Positions 63,796-64,000 of a stretch of DNA of 64,000 nucleotides are shown one piece after another. The stretch covers positions 868,001 through 932,000 of the forward strand of contig NC_015186.1 of assembly GCF_000202835.1 (NCBI RefSeq), in the 5' to 3' direction. The stretch is from Acidiphilium multivorum AIU301 (GTDB lineage: Bacteria; Pseudomonadota; Alphaproteobacteria; Acetobacterales; Acetobacteraceae). Position 1 is the stretch's first letter; each line of letters begins with the position of its first letter. Made by a program: the position numbers and the translations under genes. The notes under the pieces are model-generated. The model saw only the letters and a list, made by a program, of their open reading frames with translations, did not search any database and was not told where the DNA came from.

Positions 63796-64000
63796 GACGC
63801 GCCCTCCAGCGCCCGGGCCAGCGCCGGGTGCGTCTTCGCGTGCTCGGCGGCGGGAATGCCCGCCATCGCCGCGTCCCACGCCGCGCGCAAGGCCGCCACG
63901 CCTTCGGCCGGCCCGCCGGGATGGCCCATGATGCCGCCGCCGGCGGCGTAGATCAGGTCGGCCGAGCCGAGCGCCGCGTAGGTGTCGCCCGCCTGGCGGA
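63792..64000 (-). CDS. RuBisCO-like protein, C-terminal end (partial)
   Basis: The last 68 or so residues of a RuBisCO large-chain-like protein, truncated by the window edge. GGGIMGHPGGPAEGVAALR matches the C-terminal phosphate-binding glycine loop of RuBisCO and its relatives. In D-apionate clusters, RuBisCO-like proteins of the OiaT/OiaX type split or decarboxylate 3-oxo-isoapionate 4-phosphate. The stop overlaps the kinase start by four bases. The type and activity cannot be decided without the rest of the gene. Confidence 0.85.
   Translation of the reverse strand, partial: RQAGDTYAALGSADLIYAAGGGIMGHPGGPAEGVAALRAAWDAAMAGIPAAEHAKTHPALARALEGAS

Noticed and set aside
1-64000. CRISPR arrays, tRNA, rRNA, IS elements and prophage genes
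   Set aside because: None seen on reading; the only repeats are the palindrome cluster and short arrays reported above.

Overview
The window is about 64 kb of very GC-rich bacterial chromosome. Coding density is high, many genes overlap by ATGA or GTGA, and no tRNA, rRNA, CRISPR array or insertion sequence was seen. The gene content (proton-pumping complex I with a fused nuoCD, cytochrome bo3 ubiquinol oxidase, a DmeR/DmeF metal-efflux pair, an ArsH protein, FnrL/FixK-like DNA boxes) fits an aerobic alphaproteobacterium. Acetobacteraceae close to Acidiphilium is my best guess, from protein style and not from a search.

Layout. 1-1.7 kb: dmeF and dmeR (Co/Ni efflux and its sensor), minus strand. 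1.8-5.8 kb: a three-gene periplasmic molybdenum aldehyde oxidoreductase (PaoABC type, order A-C-B). 5.9-10.8 kb: a Gfo/Idh/MocA oxidoreductase, then a Na+/Ca2+-exchanger-type antiporter overlapping a P-type Ca2+-type ATPase. 10.9-25.5 kb: the complete nuoA-N operon, tightly coupled. 25.8-33.3 kb: a CBS-pair protein, a triple-PAS GGDEF-EAL protein, a 750-bp AT-richer intergenic region, a methyltransferase, a LysR regulator divergent from an SBF-family transporter, and an exported HExxH protein. 33.5-38.9 kb: cyoABCD followed by an ECF sigma factor and its NrsF-type membrane anti-sigma factor. 39.1-40.6 kb: isocitrate lyase. 40.7-44.8 kb: a TetR regulator divergent from a Baeyer-Villiger monooxygenase, SDR and esterase cassette, with two operator-like palindromes between them. 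44.8-45.05 kb: a cluster of four nested palindromes. 45-49 kb: a beta-barrel outer-membrane protein and three exported proteins, two of them Gly/His-rich. 49-53.3 kb: fumarylacetoacetase, an MFS transporter and a three-gene nitrile hydratase/thiocyanate hydrolase-like enzyme. 53.3-57 kb: MscS channel, a hypothetical protein, a PiT phosphate transporter and ArsH. 57-64 kb: a sugar-acid catabolic operon on the minus strand: RuBisCO-like protein (cut by the window edge), DUF1537 kinase, ApnO-like dehydrogenase, and an ABC importer whose ATPase and one permease are fused.

How it works together. Complex I feeds electrons to ubiquinone and cytochrome bo3 removes them, so most of the energy chain lies within 27 kb. 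Isocitrate lyase supports growth on C2 units and fatty acids, and the monooxygenase/SDR/esterase cassette could turn alcohols or ketones into acids. The last operon matches the D-apionate (branched sugar acid) pathway: uptake, oxidation-isomerisation, phosphorylation, then C-C cleavage by a RuBisCO-like protein. The most unusual items are this operon with its fused transporter, the split nitrile hydratase/thiocyanate hydrolase-like trio, the four-palindrome cluster, a 4 x 13-bp array over a stop codon, and the exported glycine-rich protein cluster with an FNR-like box.
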